Below are positions 1 to 10,895 of a stretch of 64,000 bases of DNA, one piece after another. A program made the translations under genes and the position numbers. A model generated the notes under the pieces. It did no database searches, was not told the DNA's origin, and saw nothing but the letters and a program-made list of their open reading frames with translations. This stretch comes from Variovorax sp. Sphag1AA (GTDB taxonomy: Bacteria; Pseudomonadota; Gammaproteobacteria; Burkholderiales; Burkholderiaceae_C): positions 62,001 through 126,000 of the forward strand of contig NZ_JACHYC010000006.1 of the NCBI RefSeq assembly GCF_014192575.1, in the 5' to 3' direction. The stretch's first letter is position 1; each line of letters starts with the position of its first letter.

Positions 1-848
1 AAGAACTTCTGGTTGGCCGCCTTGTCGGACCAGCGCAGATAGGCCGACGACTTGGCGAACTGCTCGCCCGACTGCTTCACGGCGGCGCCCATGATGTCGT
101 TCGACTTGGCCGGATCGGCCTTGATCATTTCCACGGCTTCGAAGTACGAATCGGCCAGCGCCTTTGCTGCCTTCGGGTTGGCCTTGAGCCACTTCGGGGC
201 GCAGCCGACGGTGTCCATCACCATCGGGTAGTCGAGCGTGGTGGCGAGGATCTTGCCGGCGGTCGGGTTGGACCGCACGGTCGAGAGGTACGGCTCATAG
301 GTCATCGCAGCGTCGTTCTGGCCGGCGACGAATGCCTGCGCGGCGGGTTGCGGTTCGAGGGACACCAGCTTCACGTCCTTCATGCTCATGCCGTTCTTGT
401 TCAGCATCCATGCGAGCCCGAAGTACGGCGCGGTGCCCGGTGCGCTCACGCCGATCGCCTTGCCCTTGAGGTCGGCGAAGTTCTTGACGTCGTTGCGCAC
501 CGCGAGGCCGTCGGCGCCGTAGGACTTGTCCATCTGGAAGATCTGCACGATCGGCACGCCATTGGCGTTCCAGGCCACATGGGTCTCGACGGTGGTCGCG
601 GCGCACTGGATCGCTTCCGAGGCCAGCGCAAGGTGACGGTCCTTCTGCGGAATCATGCGCAGTTCGACGTCGAGGCCGTTCTTCTTGAAGATGCCGGCCT
701 TGTCCGCGAGCGTGAGCGGCGCGAAGCCGGTCCAGCCGGACATGCCGAGGGCAATCTTGGTTTCCTGTGCGTTGGCGCTTGCCGCCATGCCCGCGATGCA
801 TGCCGCTGCAGCGACCAGCGAAGCGATTTTTCCGACCGACTTGACCAT
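1..848 (-). CDS. NitT/TauT-type ABC transporter substrate-binding protein (partial)
   Basis: Periplasmic solute receptor of the nitrate/sulfonate/taurine-type ABC family; the C-terminus lies beyond the left edge. The start is ATG at 848, with GGAGAA upstream. The N-terminus is a signal peptide of about 28 residues ending ANAQ. It is followed by the fold typical of SsuA/TauA/ThiY-like proteins: a GFAPLTLADKAGIFKK-like segment, then a stretch reading VRNDVKNFADLKGKAIGVS. The ligand cannot be told from sequence; NitT/TauT receptors bind oxyanions, sulfonates, pyrimidine precursors or amidines. Transporter ATPase and permease genes would be expected to the left. Two palindromes upstream (945-958 and 1037-1048) probably control it. 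Confidence 0.85.
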   Translation of the reverse strand, partial: MVKSVGKIASLVAAAACIAGMAASANAQETKIALGMSGWTGFAPLTLADKAGIFKKNGLDVELRMIPQKDRHLALASEAIQCAATTVETHVAWNANGVPIVQIFQMDKSYGADGLAVRNDVKNFADLKGKAIGVSAPGTAPYFGLAWMLNKNGMSMKDVKLVSLEPQPAAQAFVAGQNDAAMTYEPYLSTVRSNPTAGKILATTLDYPMVMDTVGCAPKWLKANPKAAKALADSYFEAVEMIKADPAKSNDIMGAAVKQSGEQFAKSSAYLRWSDKAANQKF

Positions 849-944
849 CAAGGTTCTCCTGTTGCGTTTCAAAGGGTTCGGCTGGCTGGAGCCTGAAAAG
901 GGGCAATTCCAGCAACGGGGCCGAGTTTCATTCGCTGCGATGCA

Positions 945-958
945 CCTGTATATACAGG
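945..958. promoter_or_regulatory. Perfect 14-bp palindrome, candidate operator
   Basis: CCTGTATATACAGG is a perfect inverted repeat about 97 bp upstream of the receptor start. With the second site at 1037-1048 it shares the core CTGTNTANACAG. Short dyads of this form are typical of GntR/FCD-type regulators, but no such regulator is in the window, so the binder is unknown. Confidence 0.5.
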
Positions 959-1036
959 TTAACCCGAAAAGCCTGCCAAGATCAAGAGACGTTTCGCCCC
1001 TTCCCAGTGCGAGAAAGCGGTTTCACGCACCAAAAG

Positions 1037-1048
1037 CTGTCTAGACAG
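1037..1048. promoter_or_regulatory. Perfect 12-bp palindrome, second candidate operator
   Basis: CTGTCTAGACAG is a perfect dyad that fits the same CTGTNTANACAG core as the site at 945-958. The two centres lie 91 bp apart between the divergent genes. Confidence 0.5.
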
Positions 1049-1205
1049 GGCTCGCACAACGAATATTCCGGCGTCGCAAGGCCCGTGCCAGCGACTCCTC
1101 AACAGGAGGGAGGGGGCTCTGCCTTTCTCTGTCATTTGATAGAGGAAAGGCGCCATGGGTCGCCCTACATTGGCCCGCAGCACGCTTCGTGTGGGGAGAA
1201 GACCC

Positions 1206-3161
1206 ATGAGCTACGAGTGGAGAGCGGGCGCGGATCGGGCCGCGTTCGCGATTGCGCTTCTGGCCGCCGCGGCCCCCTGCGGGGCCCAGAGCACCGCCGA
1301 TCAGTTGAATCGGGCCTTGCTTGAAGGGCAGCCGACGCCGCAGGTCGCCGCACCGCCTGCGGCGCCGGCGGTGCCCCGCGCCAGCGTGCCTGCAATACCG
1401 CCCAGCCTCTCGCATGGGCCGACGCCACAGGATCCGGCACGACAGATGGCGACGGATGTGCAGGCCTTGCGAGCGCAGTACCAAGCGCGCTTCGCCGACC
1501 TGCAGGCCCGCTACCGCGCGAACCCCTCGCCGGAGGCTCGCAAGGCGGCGATGGCCGAGATGCAGGCCCTGCGGCAGGAAGAGGCAACCCGCATACAACA
1601 GGTCCGGGACAACTACCGGACGCAGACCGTTGCACGACGCGAAGAGTGGCGCCAGACATGCGACCAGGTTGCGGCATGGACCGCGAACATGCCAGCGCAG
1701 GATGCCGGTGGCGCGAGGCTTGGCCAGGCGCCCGAAGCCGACGTGATGACGTTGATCGAAGACTCGCGATTCCAGAGAGCGTTTGGCAAGCCGTATGCGC
1801 AGATGAGCGCGGAAGAGCTCAAGCCCTACCCCATCGCCCTCGGCCATTGCTTTACGAGCACCGGCCCGCTCGCTCAACTGGGGGTGCGCGAAAAGACCGC
1901 CGCGCTCACGGTCCTGAGCGCCCTCAACATGCCGCGGATCCAGGCGGCGGTGGCGCGTCAGCAGCAGACTGTGCGGGACCTCGGCGAGATGAGCGCCACG
2001 CTCGACAACCTGCAACCCACGCCCGCCGACTACGACCGGCTTGTCTCCATGACTTCGCGGTTCACCGCCGCGCAAGCGCGCATCCCCGCGCAGCAGCGTT
2101 CGGCTTTCCAGGCACGGCTGGCTTCCGCAGAGGAGCGCATCGCGATCCCGATCGAACGGCAACGCGCCCAGGCCGCCATCGCGCTCGACAAGGGTTCCGA
2201 AAGCCTCCAGGCGATGGCCAGCTTGCAGACGCAGCTTTCGAGAGCTTCGCCATCGCAGGCAGTGAACAGCGCGCGCGGCGAAGACCGCGTGCTGCTTGCG
2301 AAGCGGATTTCGGAGACGGCCTCCGCCGTTGTGGCGGCGGAGAAGTCCCGCATCGACAGCTTCGGCAACGGCCTGTCGGCGCTGGAGAAGGGCGTCGCCT
2401 GGAACGAAGACTTCCGCCGCCGCTACGACGGCGCGGGCTCGCAAGTGAAGGAGCTGGGCGAACTGCAGTCCTACTTCCTCGACAAGCGGCGGGCCGTGCT
2501 CTCGACCGTGGCGCCATCTTTCCAGCGCGAGATCGGCAAGGCGTCCGACCCCACTGCAGTCGCCGGACGGTATCTGCTGGCGTCTGACAGGAACGATCCT
2601 GCGGGTGCGGCGCTGTGGGCCGCGGTGGCCGATCGCGGCATGGAACAGGAAAAGTGGGCCGTGCTTCGCAGCAATCCGGACCAGGACAGGAAGAGCGGCG
2701 GCAGCGGAGAAGGCGGCAGCAACGCAGGCAACGCGGGCAACAGGTCGTCCTCTGGCGAGCCCACGGAGGGCGACATGTACGACGCGTTCAACGCCCATCT
2801 CCGCGGCGCGACCGCGGCGCTGCAAGGCCTCGCCGACTCCTGCAGCAACGTCCGCGGCTCGAACAACCCTGCAGATGCGGTGGCGTGCCTGATGGGCGCG
2901 GCGGTCAAGCACAGCGGCGGTACGCAGCCCATGGCGATCAACAGCTTCGAGAAGGTCGGGTGCGTGCCAGCGAGCGGTCGATACGGCTTCAACTGCGATT
3001 TCAACGTCGCGATGTCCGGCGGCCCCATCGGTGCACAGGCGCTGGGCCGCACGTTCTCCGGAATGGCCAGCCAGAGCTACCGGCAGCACGGCTTGTTCAC
3101 CCGCGACAGAAGCGGCCATTGGAGCGTGGAACTCCCCGAAACAGAAAGAGGCTGGAGGTAA
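1206..3161 (+). CDS. Secreted protein of unknown function, coiled-coil rich
   Basis: Not recognised as a member of a characterised family. The 651-residue product has a signal peptide of about 28 residues ending PCGAQ, then a Pro/Ala-rich stretch. A long Gln/Arg/Ala-rich helical region follows (roughly 80-430) that looks coiled-coil. A Gly/Ser/Asn-rich linker leads to a C-terminal domain with several cysteines, ending in a conserved-looking SYRQHGLFTR segment. ATG 1206 is preferred because GGGGAGAAG sits just upstream; ATG 1155 is possible. It lies 5 bp before an LprI-like secreted protein gene, so the two are probably cotranscribed and act in the periplasm. Confidence 0.7.
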   Translation: MSYEWRAGADRAAFAIALLAAAAPCGAQSTADQLNRALLEGQPTPQVAAPPAAPAVPRASVPAIPPSLSHGPTPQDPARQMATDVQALRAQYQARFADLQARYRANPSPEARKAAMAEMQALRQEEATRIQQVRDNYRTQTVARREEWRQTCDQVAAWTANMPAQDAGGARLGQAPEADVMTLIEDSRFQRAFGKPYAQMSAEELKPYPIALGHCFTSTGPLAQLGVREKTAALTVLSALNMPRIQAAVARQQQTVRDLGEMSATLDNLQPTPADYDRLVSMTSRFTAAQARIPAQQRSAFQARLASAEERIAIPIERQRAQAAIALDKGSESLQAMASLQTQLSRASPSQAVNSARGEDRVLLAKRISETASAVVAAEKSRIDSFGNGLSALEKGVAWNEDFRRRYDGAGSQVKELGELQSYFLDKRRAVLSTVAPSFQREIGKASDPTAVAGRYLLASDRNDPAGAALWAAVADRGMEQEKWAVLRSNPDQDRKSGGSGEGGSNAGNAGNRSSSGEPTEGDMYDAFNAHLRGATAALQGLADSCSNVRGSNNPADAVACLMGAAVKHSGGTQPMAINSFEKVGCVPASGRYGFNCDFNVAMSGGPIGAQALGRTFSGMASQSYRQHGLFTRDRSGHWSVELPETERGWR

Positions 3162-3166
3162 TCGTG

Positions 3167-3676
3167 ATGTCAAGACTCAACGCACTGATCGTGCTCGCAC
3201 TGCTGGCGGGGCCCGCGTCGGCGGACTCCGGATTTCCGCAGTTCAAGCAATCCCTCGTCGACTTGGTCGACCAGGCCGGCAAGGGCCTGGTGGATACGGC
3301 CAAGTCCGCGATGACGAACAAGTCACAGGACCCGACGGCGCCGGGCCCGGATCTCTCCGCCAGGAACGACCCGCAGGCGAGCCTCCAGCCCACGCGCGCG
3401 ACCGCCCCCGGAAGTCCCATCGCGGCAAGCTTCGATTGCCGGAAGGCCGCGACCGCCTCCGAAAGAATCATCTGCTCGAACCCACAGGCGGCTGAATCGG
3501 ACCGTGACATGGCAAGCGCCTTCGGTCTCGCGATGCAGGGGACTTCCAACCCGTCGCGCATCCAGAGCAATCAGCGTGAGTGGATTGCAAAGGTTCGCAA
3601 CGCCTGCCAGGACGCACAGTGCGTGATTTCCGTGAACGGCGATCGCGCCGCGGCGCTGCGGAGCCTCTCACCCTGA
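3167..3676 (+). CDS. LprI-like (DUF1311) secreted protein
   Basis: A 169-residue protein with a signal peptide (MSRLNALIVLALLAGPASA) and a C-terminal domain of the LprI/DUF1311 type. The diagnostic features are FDCRKA, an IC pair, a central QREW segment and a closing C-x4-C (CQDAQC). Family members include lysozyme-inhibitor lipoproteins, but this one lacks a lipobox and is probably soluble in the periplasm. The start at 3167 follows the preceding stop by 5 bp, and GAGG upstream serves as ribosome site. Whether it inhibits lysozyme is not shown by sequence. Confidence 0.75.
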   Translation: MSRLNALIVLALLAGPASADSGFPQFKQSLVDLVDQAGKGLVDTAKSAMTNKSQDPTAPGPDLSARNDPQASLQPTRATAPGSPIAASFDCRKAATASERIICSNPQAAESDRDMASAFGLAMQGTSNPSRIQSNQREWIAKVRNACQDAQCVISVNGDRAAALRSLSP

Positions 3677-3754
3677 TTGAGGGTCGACAGGCACCGGGAA
3701 GGATCGAAGCCTCATATCATCCGACGCTGTTCTCCGAAGCCTCTGGAGAGTGCG

Positions 3755-4873
3755 GTGACCAATGTCTTGTCGCTCTACGAACTGGCAAACGCGGCTTCGC
3801 TGGATGCTGCGAAATGGCCCGCGCTGCTGCACCAGGTCGCCCAGGATCTCGGCGCTCTCGGCGGCGCCATCTTCACGCCCGGTGTCGACGCAACCGGGCC
3901 GCACCTCGGGATCGTCGAGGGAACCTCCACCAATCTGTCGGGCTACAAGTCCTACTGGGCGGCGCACGATCCGTGGCTCCAGGCAGTCGCCGGAAAGCAC
4001 TTCTTCGAGACCGCGGGCGAAGTTCGCTTCGGGAGCGAGTTCCTTTCGGATGCGGGCGTCCAGCGCTCGATCTACTACAACGAATACGGGCGCTTCGGCG
4101 GCGCGGGACACAAGCTGGCCCTCAAGGTATGCGACGCCTCCGACCCGTTCGCCCCGGTCACGCACCTGGTGGTCGGACGCCCCTTTGGCGAGCGTCCGTT
4201 CACGCAGGAAGACAGGCACCTGGTGAGGCGTTACTGGGCCCCGGTCCAGCACGCGATACGCATGCACTGGCGGGTTTCTCGCGATTCGAATTCCCGGCAG
4301 GACCAGTCGATGGCGCTCGATGCCCTTCCTATGCCGGCGCTGGTCCTGCGGGAGGACGCTCAAATCGAATTCGCGAATGCGCCGGCACGGCAGCTGCTGC
4401 GCGACGGGGGCGGCGTGCGGCAGGTCCACAACTCGCTCGTCCAGGTGGGAAGCCTCGAAGCAGCCGATCTCCACGCGCTGGTCAGGCGATCGGGCCCTGG
4501 CCCAACCAAGGCCGATTCGCTGATCGCCGACGGTGGAAACATACGAAGACTGGTCGTGTGCGTGTCGCAGGTCCGCGAGTCGCCCGCCTATGCCGCCGCC
4601 TGGCCACGCGCCAAGGTCCTGATGGTCCTTCTGGACGGATGCGCCCGGCCGGAAGACGAGGTCCGTTGGCTCACCTGCCTGGGCAGTCATTTCAGGCTGA
4701 CAACCGCCGAGCGTTTCATCCTTGAGCGCATCGCGGCGGGCAGGACGGTGGAAGAGATCGCACACGAGAAAAGCGTGATCCCGGCGACGGTACGCACCCA
4801 TCTGACTTCCATATTCGACAAGACGGGGAGGCGCCGCCAGAGCGATCTGGTGCGGCTCGTGCACGGCCGCTAG
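3755..4873 (+). CDS. LuxR-family transcriptional regulator
   Basis: A 372-residue regulator. The C-terminal 60-70 residues form a LuxR/FixJ-type helix-turn-helix (LTTAERFILERIAAG, then TVRTHLTSIFDKTGRRRQ). The N-terminal two thirds look like a GAF/PAS-type sensor. No aspartate receiver domain is apparent, so it is not a classical response regulator. GTG at 3755 is chosen because GGAG lies 6 bp upstream; frames further upstream overlap the LprI-like gene. The ligand and targets are unknown. Many stand-alone Burkholderiales LuxR proteins with this layout exist. Confidence 0.85.
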   Translation: MTNVLSLYELANAASLDAAKWPALLHQVAQDLGALGGAIFTPGVDATGPHLGIVEGTSTNLSGYKSYWAAHDPWLQAVAGKHFFETAGEVRFGSEFLSDAGVQRSIYYNEYGRFGGAGHKLALKVCDASDPFAPVTHLVVGRPFGERPFTQEDRHLVRRYWAPVQHAIRMHWRVSRDSNSRQDQSMALDALPMPALVLREDAQIEFANAPARQLLRDGGGVRQVHNSLVQVGSLEAADLHALVRRSGPGPTKADSLIADGGNIRRLVVCVSQVRESPAYAAAWPRAKVLMVLLDGCARPEDEVRWLTCLGSHFRLTTAERFILERIAAGRTVEEIAHEKSVIPATVRTHLTSIFDKTGRRRQSDLVRLVHGR

Positions 4874-4960
4874 CGCTTGCGACGGTTCGGAGACAATGGC
4901 GCTTCCGCCCGCACGGGAGGTGCGTGCGCCGCTCCAGCAGTCTCCAGAAGTACAACAGCC

Positions 4961-6834
<1,874 letters not shown>

Positions 6835-6838
<4 letters not shown>

Positions 6839-8394
6839 CCGGGGCTGTCCACCTGCGGCGACACGAGCCGGATTTCGCGGACCGGCGGGCGCACGAGATA
6901 CGTCGTTCCAAGCGCCTCGGCCTTGCTACGCGTCGTATCGGCCTTGCTCGTCGATGGCGTCGGGCAGACGCCTGAGCTTCGCAGCGCCAATGCGGCGGCG
7001 AGTCGCCCTTCCGCCGGATCGCCCAGGGCGTGATCGAAGTCGTCCGCCACGGCGCAGGTAGGCGCAAAACCATCGCCGTAGTCACCGAAGCCCTGCTGGT
7101 TCACACCCTGGAACTGGATCGCGAAATAGGTGGTGCCGCAGTTGTCCTGCGGGAAAAAGCCGTAGGGCTTGCCGCAGGTCGCGCCACCAACGAGATTGAC
7201 CGTGACGCCGACGCCGCGCAGGCTGTTGACCACAGACTCACTCGCCGAACAGGTATCGGGCCCGGTCAGCACGGTCACGCGCGAGAGGCCGAGTTGCGGC
7301 AGCGCCTGGCCCGCCGGCATCGAGAAGCCGCGCGACGTCGAATAGAACGGCACCGTCGCCTGGGCCGTCGTCACATGGAATGGATTCTTGCGATTGAACT
7401 GCATCCGCTCGAAGACGGTGCCGCTCGTCGCGGCCGCCGGCGCCACCATGTAGGCCAGCTCGCTCGCCACATCCAGGTAGCCGCCGCCGTTGTAGCGCAT
7501 GTCGATCACGAGATCGGAAATGCCGGCACCCTTGAGCTGATTGATTGCGCCGATCAGCCCCACCTCGGCCGTCGCGAGGTGATCGTTGAAGAGCATGTAG
7601 CCGACCGGCCCGCTGGCGGTGGGGATGGTCTTCACGTTCTGCACGGGCGTGCGGGTGATGCTCGACGCAACCAGGCTGACGGTACGCTCGCTGCCGTCGG
7701 GCGCGCGCAGCGCGAAAGTGTGCGACTCGCCTACGTTGGCCGGGTTGAGGGCGGCGTTGAGCCCGGCGACATTTGCGCCCGCAGCGACGTCGATGCCGTC
7801 GATCGTGATGAGCTTCGTGCCGCGCACGATGCCCTGCTGCTCCGCCGGCGAACCTGGCTCCAGGTAGGCCACGCGGACGTCTCGCGGCGGCGCAGGGCTG
7901 AGGAATGCGAGCTCGAACCCATAGCCCACGTCGATGCCGCCCTGCGAAAGCGCGCGATAGCTGGCCGTGTCCTGCGTGAAGTGAAAGCGGTCCTTGGCCC
8001 GTCCGCTCGCGGTCAGCGCTGGTGTCTTGAGCGCGTTGAAGTAGTCGATCGGCGTCGCGTAGTTCGCGGCGACGAGATTGGTCGGCACTTCGTCGAACCA
8101 CAGGTAGGTTTCGTCGATCCAGCCGCGGATCCAGGCTTTCTCGGTTTCGAATGAGCCCTGGCGATCGGGGAATGCCGCGCCGGTGTCGGGGTCGATGCCG
8201 TTGCGGGGCGCGGCGCACTGGCCCGCGACGGTCGACGACGCAACGATGGGATCGCTGGTGGTCGCGACGGGTACGGTCAGCGGCAATGCGACGCCGCCGC
8301 CTCCTCCTCCGCCGCCACCGCATGCGGCGATCGTTGCAAGCGCAGCCAATGTCATGACGCGGCACGCCGCGTCCAACATGCGGACTCCTCTCAT
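6835..8394 (-). CDS. S41-family C-terminal processing-type peptidase, lipoprotein
   Basis: A 519-residue serine peptidase related to the Tsp/CtpA family. The N-terminus is a lipoprotein signal (TIAAC) followed by about nine glycines, so the protein is tethered to a membrane. A PDZ-like domain (GIDVGYGF through PGSPAEQQGI) precedes the S41 core. The core has MRYNGGGYLD, the nucleophile in TGPDTCSASESVV, and a lysine in CGKPYGF, matching the Ser-Lys dyad. ATG 8394 is preceded by AGGGAG. Substrates are unknown. The stop codon shares bases with the recQ stop. Confidence 0.9.
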
Positions 8395-8452
8395 CGATGA
8401 ATCTCCCTGCGCACCGGAAGCCGCGCGCGGATGGTCTCGGATATGACGGGCT

Positions 8453-10774
8453 TCAGTGGACGAAGCCGATGCCGCGCGATTCTCGCACCTCGGGTTTGAT
8501 GCGATGTTCGGCGTCGAGCTGATCCAGGAACTCGTTCGGCGAGAACTCCGCCGCAAGGATGTCGACCTGGCGCTTCACCGCCGCGAAGTCGCCGGGGCAC
8601 AGCTGCTCGAGCTTCGCGAGGCGGCCGCGAATCTCGTTCGTCATCTTCGACGCATCGCCTTCGAGCGCCTCGGTGACGAACATGCGCTCGCGCTGTTCAG
8701 CAGTGAGCGGCATGAACTTGATCTTGAACGTAAAGCGCCGCAGCGCCGCCTGGTCGAGCCGATCGAGCAGGTTGGTCGTGCAGATGAAGATGCCGTCGAA
8801 GCGCTCCATGCCCTGCAGCATCTCGTTGACCTCGGTCACCTCGTAGGTGCGCTGTGCGCCACGACGATCCTGCAGGAAGCTGTCCGCCTCGTCGAGCAGC
8901 AGGACCGCCTTCTCGACTTCGGCTTCCTTGAACATGGCGGCCATGTTCTGTTCGGTCTCGCCGACGTACTTGCTCATGAGGTCGCTCGCCTGCTTGATGA
9001 TGAGCGGCCGGCCGATGGCCTTGGAGATGTGTTCTGCGAGTGCGGTCTTGCCGGTGCCCGGCGCGCCGTAGAAGCACATCGTGCCGTGGCCGCGCACCTT
9101 GAGCGCCTCCACGATGCGCGGAATCTCGAAGCGCGTCTCGACATTGAGCATGTCGAGGTCGTAGGTGGTCACGCTTCGGCGCATGCCCAGGCCATCGAAG
9201 TTGCCGAGTGCGAGGTCGGCGTTCTTCAACTGGCGCTCGATGAGTCGCTCCATCGAGCGGCCGTCGCTGCTCGCGAGTTCGGCGAAGCGCACCGCCGTGC
9301 GGATCTGCGCAGGCGTCAGCCCTTTTCGCGCGGCCAGCTTTGCGGTGAATTCGTCCGACACCGAGACGCCTTCGAGTGTCTTGCGCACCAGCTGCTCGCG
9401 CGCACCCGGCGGCGGCGACTTGAGTTCGAGGTGATACGCGAAGCGGCGGCGGAAGGCCGGGTCGATCTGCTCGATGCGATTCGTGACCCAGAGCGTCGGC
9501 ACCGCGTTCGATTCGAGGATCTGGTTGACCCACGCCTTGCCGCTCACGCTGCCGCTGGTCGGCGAAGGCACCTGCTCGGCGCGGGCCATGATCTGCGCGG
9601 CCTCGGTGCTGATGGGCGGGAACACGTCCTCGACTTCATCGAACAGCAGCGCCGCCTGTTCGCTTCCCTTGAGGAATACCTGCGCGATCTGCAGCGAGCG
9701 ATAGCGGTCGCGGCCCGACAGCGAGTTGCCGTCGCGATCCGCATACTCGACTTCGAAGAGTTCCAGCCCCGCGGCCTGAGCGACCACTTTGGCGAGCTCG
9801 GTCTTGCCGGTGCCCGGCGGGCCGTAGAGCAGCACGTTGACGCCAGGCTCCTTGCGCGCGACGGCTGCGCGCAGCAGCGTGACGAGCATCTGCGCGTCTT
9901 CCTCGACGAAGGAGAAGTCGTGCACCGTCAGCGCGCTCTTGGCCGATGGGCGCGTGAACACCGCCATCAGCTCATTGCGATCGCGGTATTCGCGCATCAG
10001 CACGGGCGGCAGCTTCTCGCTGACCTTCATGAGATCGGCGAGATCGGTGATGTTGTGTTCGGAGATCAGGTTCTCGACGAGCCCGATGCGCTCCAGCCGC
10101 GAGCCGGCGCGCAGCGCCTCGCCCACCTCGCTCGCGTTGACGCCGGCCACTTCGGCAATCGCTGCATAGGCTTCAGGCGCGTTGTTGACCTTGAATTCGA
10201 CCAGCAGCGAGCGCAAGTCGCGCTGGTAGCGCGCGAGCGTGCCGTACAGGAGCAGCGCGCGTTCGGCCTTGTTCAGCTGCAGCAGGCCTGCGAGCGCGTC
10301 GATGTTCTTTTCGACCAGCGTCGACTGCTTGCGCAACGCATGCGTAAGCCAGTCGCGCGTGACGGAGAGCACCGACAGCAGGTCCTTGGGCTGGTCCTTC
10401 GCGTATTCGTCGAGGTAGAAGAAGAGCGTGCCCTCTTCGTAGGGGCCGCGCCACACGCCGTGCCGCTCCAGCAGCGTGCGGCCGTCGTATTCGTCCACGC
10501 CCTTCCAGATGTCGTTCCCGAGGCAGCGCCGTGCGAGGAACTCACGCAGGCGCTGCAGCACGGGCAATGGCCACACGAGGTGTCGGCCGGTCAACGACAG
10601 GAGGCCGTTGAGGTCGCGGCGGATGTTGAAACGGGGCCCCTGCTTTGCGGCCAGCGTGAGCACGAAGTGCGAGCACATGAGCTCGAGCACCGGCGCTTCC
10701 TTGAGTCCGGGCGAAGGCAATGCATGGCCGCGGGAAGCCGCAGCCATGACATCGACGCCGGAACGCTTGACCAT
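8453..10774 (-). CDS. Tandem AAA+ ATPase of unknown role
   Basis: A 773-residue protein with about 300 residues of uncharacterised N-terminal sequence followed by two AAA+ modules. Module one has Walker A GPPGTGKT (318-325) and Walker B LLFDEVED (about 378-385). Module two has GAPGTGKT (570-577) and LLLDEADSF (about 625-633), with arginine-finger-like segments after each (AFRRRFAYH, ALRRFTFK). Both active sites look intact. It is not ClpB, FtsH or VAT by layout. ATG 10774 follows GGAAGG. The gene diverges from the threonine ammonia-lyase gene; no substrate or adaptor is evident nearby. Confidence 0.85.
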   Translation of the reverse strand: MVKRSGVDVMAAASRGHALPSPGLKEAPVLELMCSHFVLTLAAKQGPRFNIRRDLNGLLSLTGRHLVWPLPVLQRLREFLARRCLGNDIWKGVDEYDGRTLLERHGVWRGPYEEGTLFFYLDEYAKDQPKDLLSVLSVTRDWLTHALRKQSTLVEKNIDALAGLLQLNKAERALLLYGTLARYQRDLRSLLVEFKVNNAPEAYAAIAEVAGVNASEVGEALRAGSRLERIGLVENLISEHNITDLADLMKVSEKLPPVLMREYRDRNELMAVFTRPSAKSALTVHDFSFVEEDAQMLVTLLRAAVARKEPGVNVLLYGPPGTGKTELAKVVAQAAGLELFEVEYADRDGNSLSGRDRYRSLQIAQVFLKGSEQAALLFDEVEDVFPPISTEAAQIMARAEQVPSPTSGSVSGKAWVNQILESNAVPTLWVTNRIEQIDPAFRRRFAYHLELKSPPPGAREQLVRKTLEGVSVSDEFTAKLAARKGLTPAQIRTAVRFAELASSDGRSMERLIERQLKNADLALGNFDGLGMRRSVTTYDLDMLNVETRFEIPRIVEALKVRGHGTMCFYGAPGTGKTALAEHISKAIGRPLIIKQASDLMSKYVGETEQNMAAMFKEAEVEKAVLLLDEADSFLQDRRGAQRTYEVTEVNEMLQGMERFDGIFICTTNLLDRLDQAALRRFTFKIKFMPLTAEQRERMFVTEALEGDASKMTNEIRGRLAKLEQLCPGDFAAVKRQVDILAAEFSPNEFLDQLDAEHRIKPEVRESRGIGFVH

Positions 10775-10895
10775 TCGGGGAACCTTCCAGGGGACAAACT
10801 GAATCTGGGAGCGACCATAGCGCAGACTTTTGGCTTCGGGAAGCCTGACGAAGAGTAAAAATCCCGATGTTGCAAATCCATCCACGTTGCCCGCA

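Larger units (their letters stand above)
849..1205. other. Intergenic control region between divergent genes
   Basis: No gene is convincing in this 357-bp stretch; short open frames here have no start signal or recognisable product. It separates the minus-strand receptor gene from the plus-strand secreted protein and holds two palindromes of the form CTGTNTANACAG. An ATG at 1155 with AGGAAAGG upstream could extend the plus-strand protein by 17 residues. Confidence 0.6.

Noticed and set aside
945..958. LexA box
   Set aside because: LexA sites need CTGT-N8-ACAG; here the halves are only 4 bp apart, so the SOS regulator is not a fit.
8281..8340. Poly-glycine tracts of the lipoproteins as phase-variable homopolymers
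   Set aside because: The glycines are encoded by mixed GGC/GGA/GGT codons, not by a long single-base run, so slippage is unlikely to be frequent.
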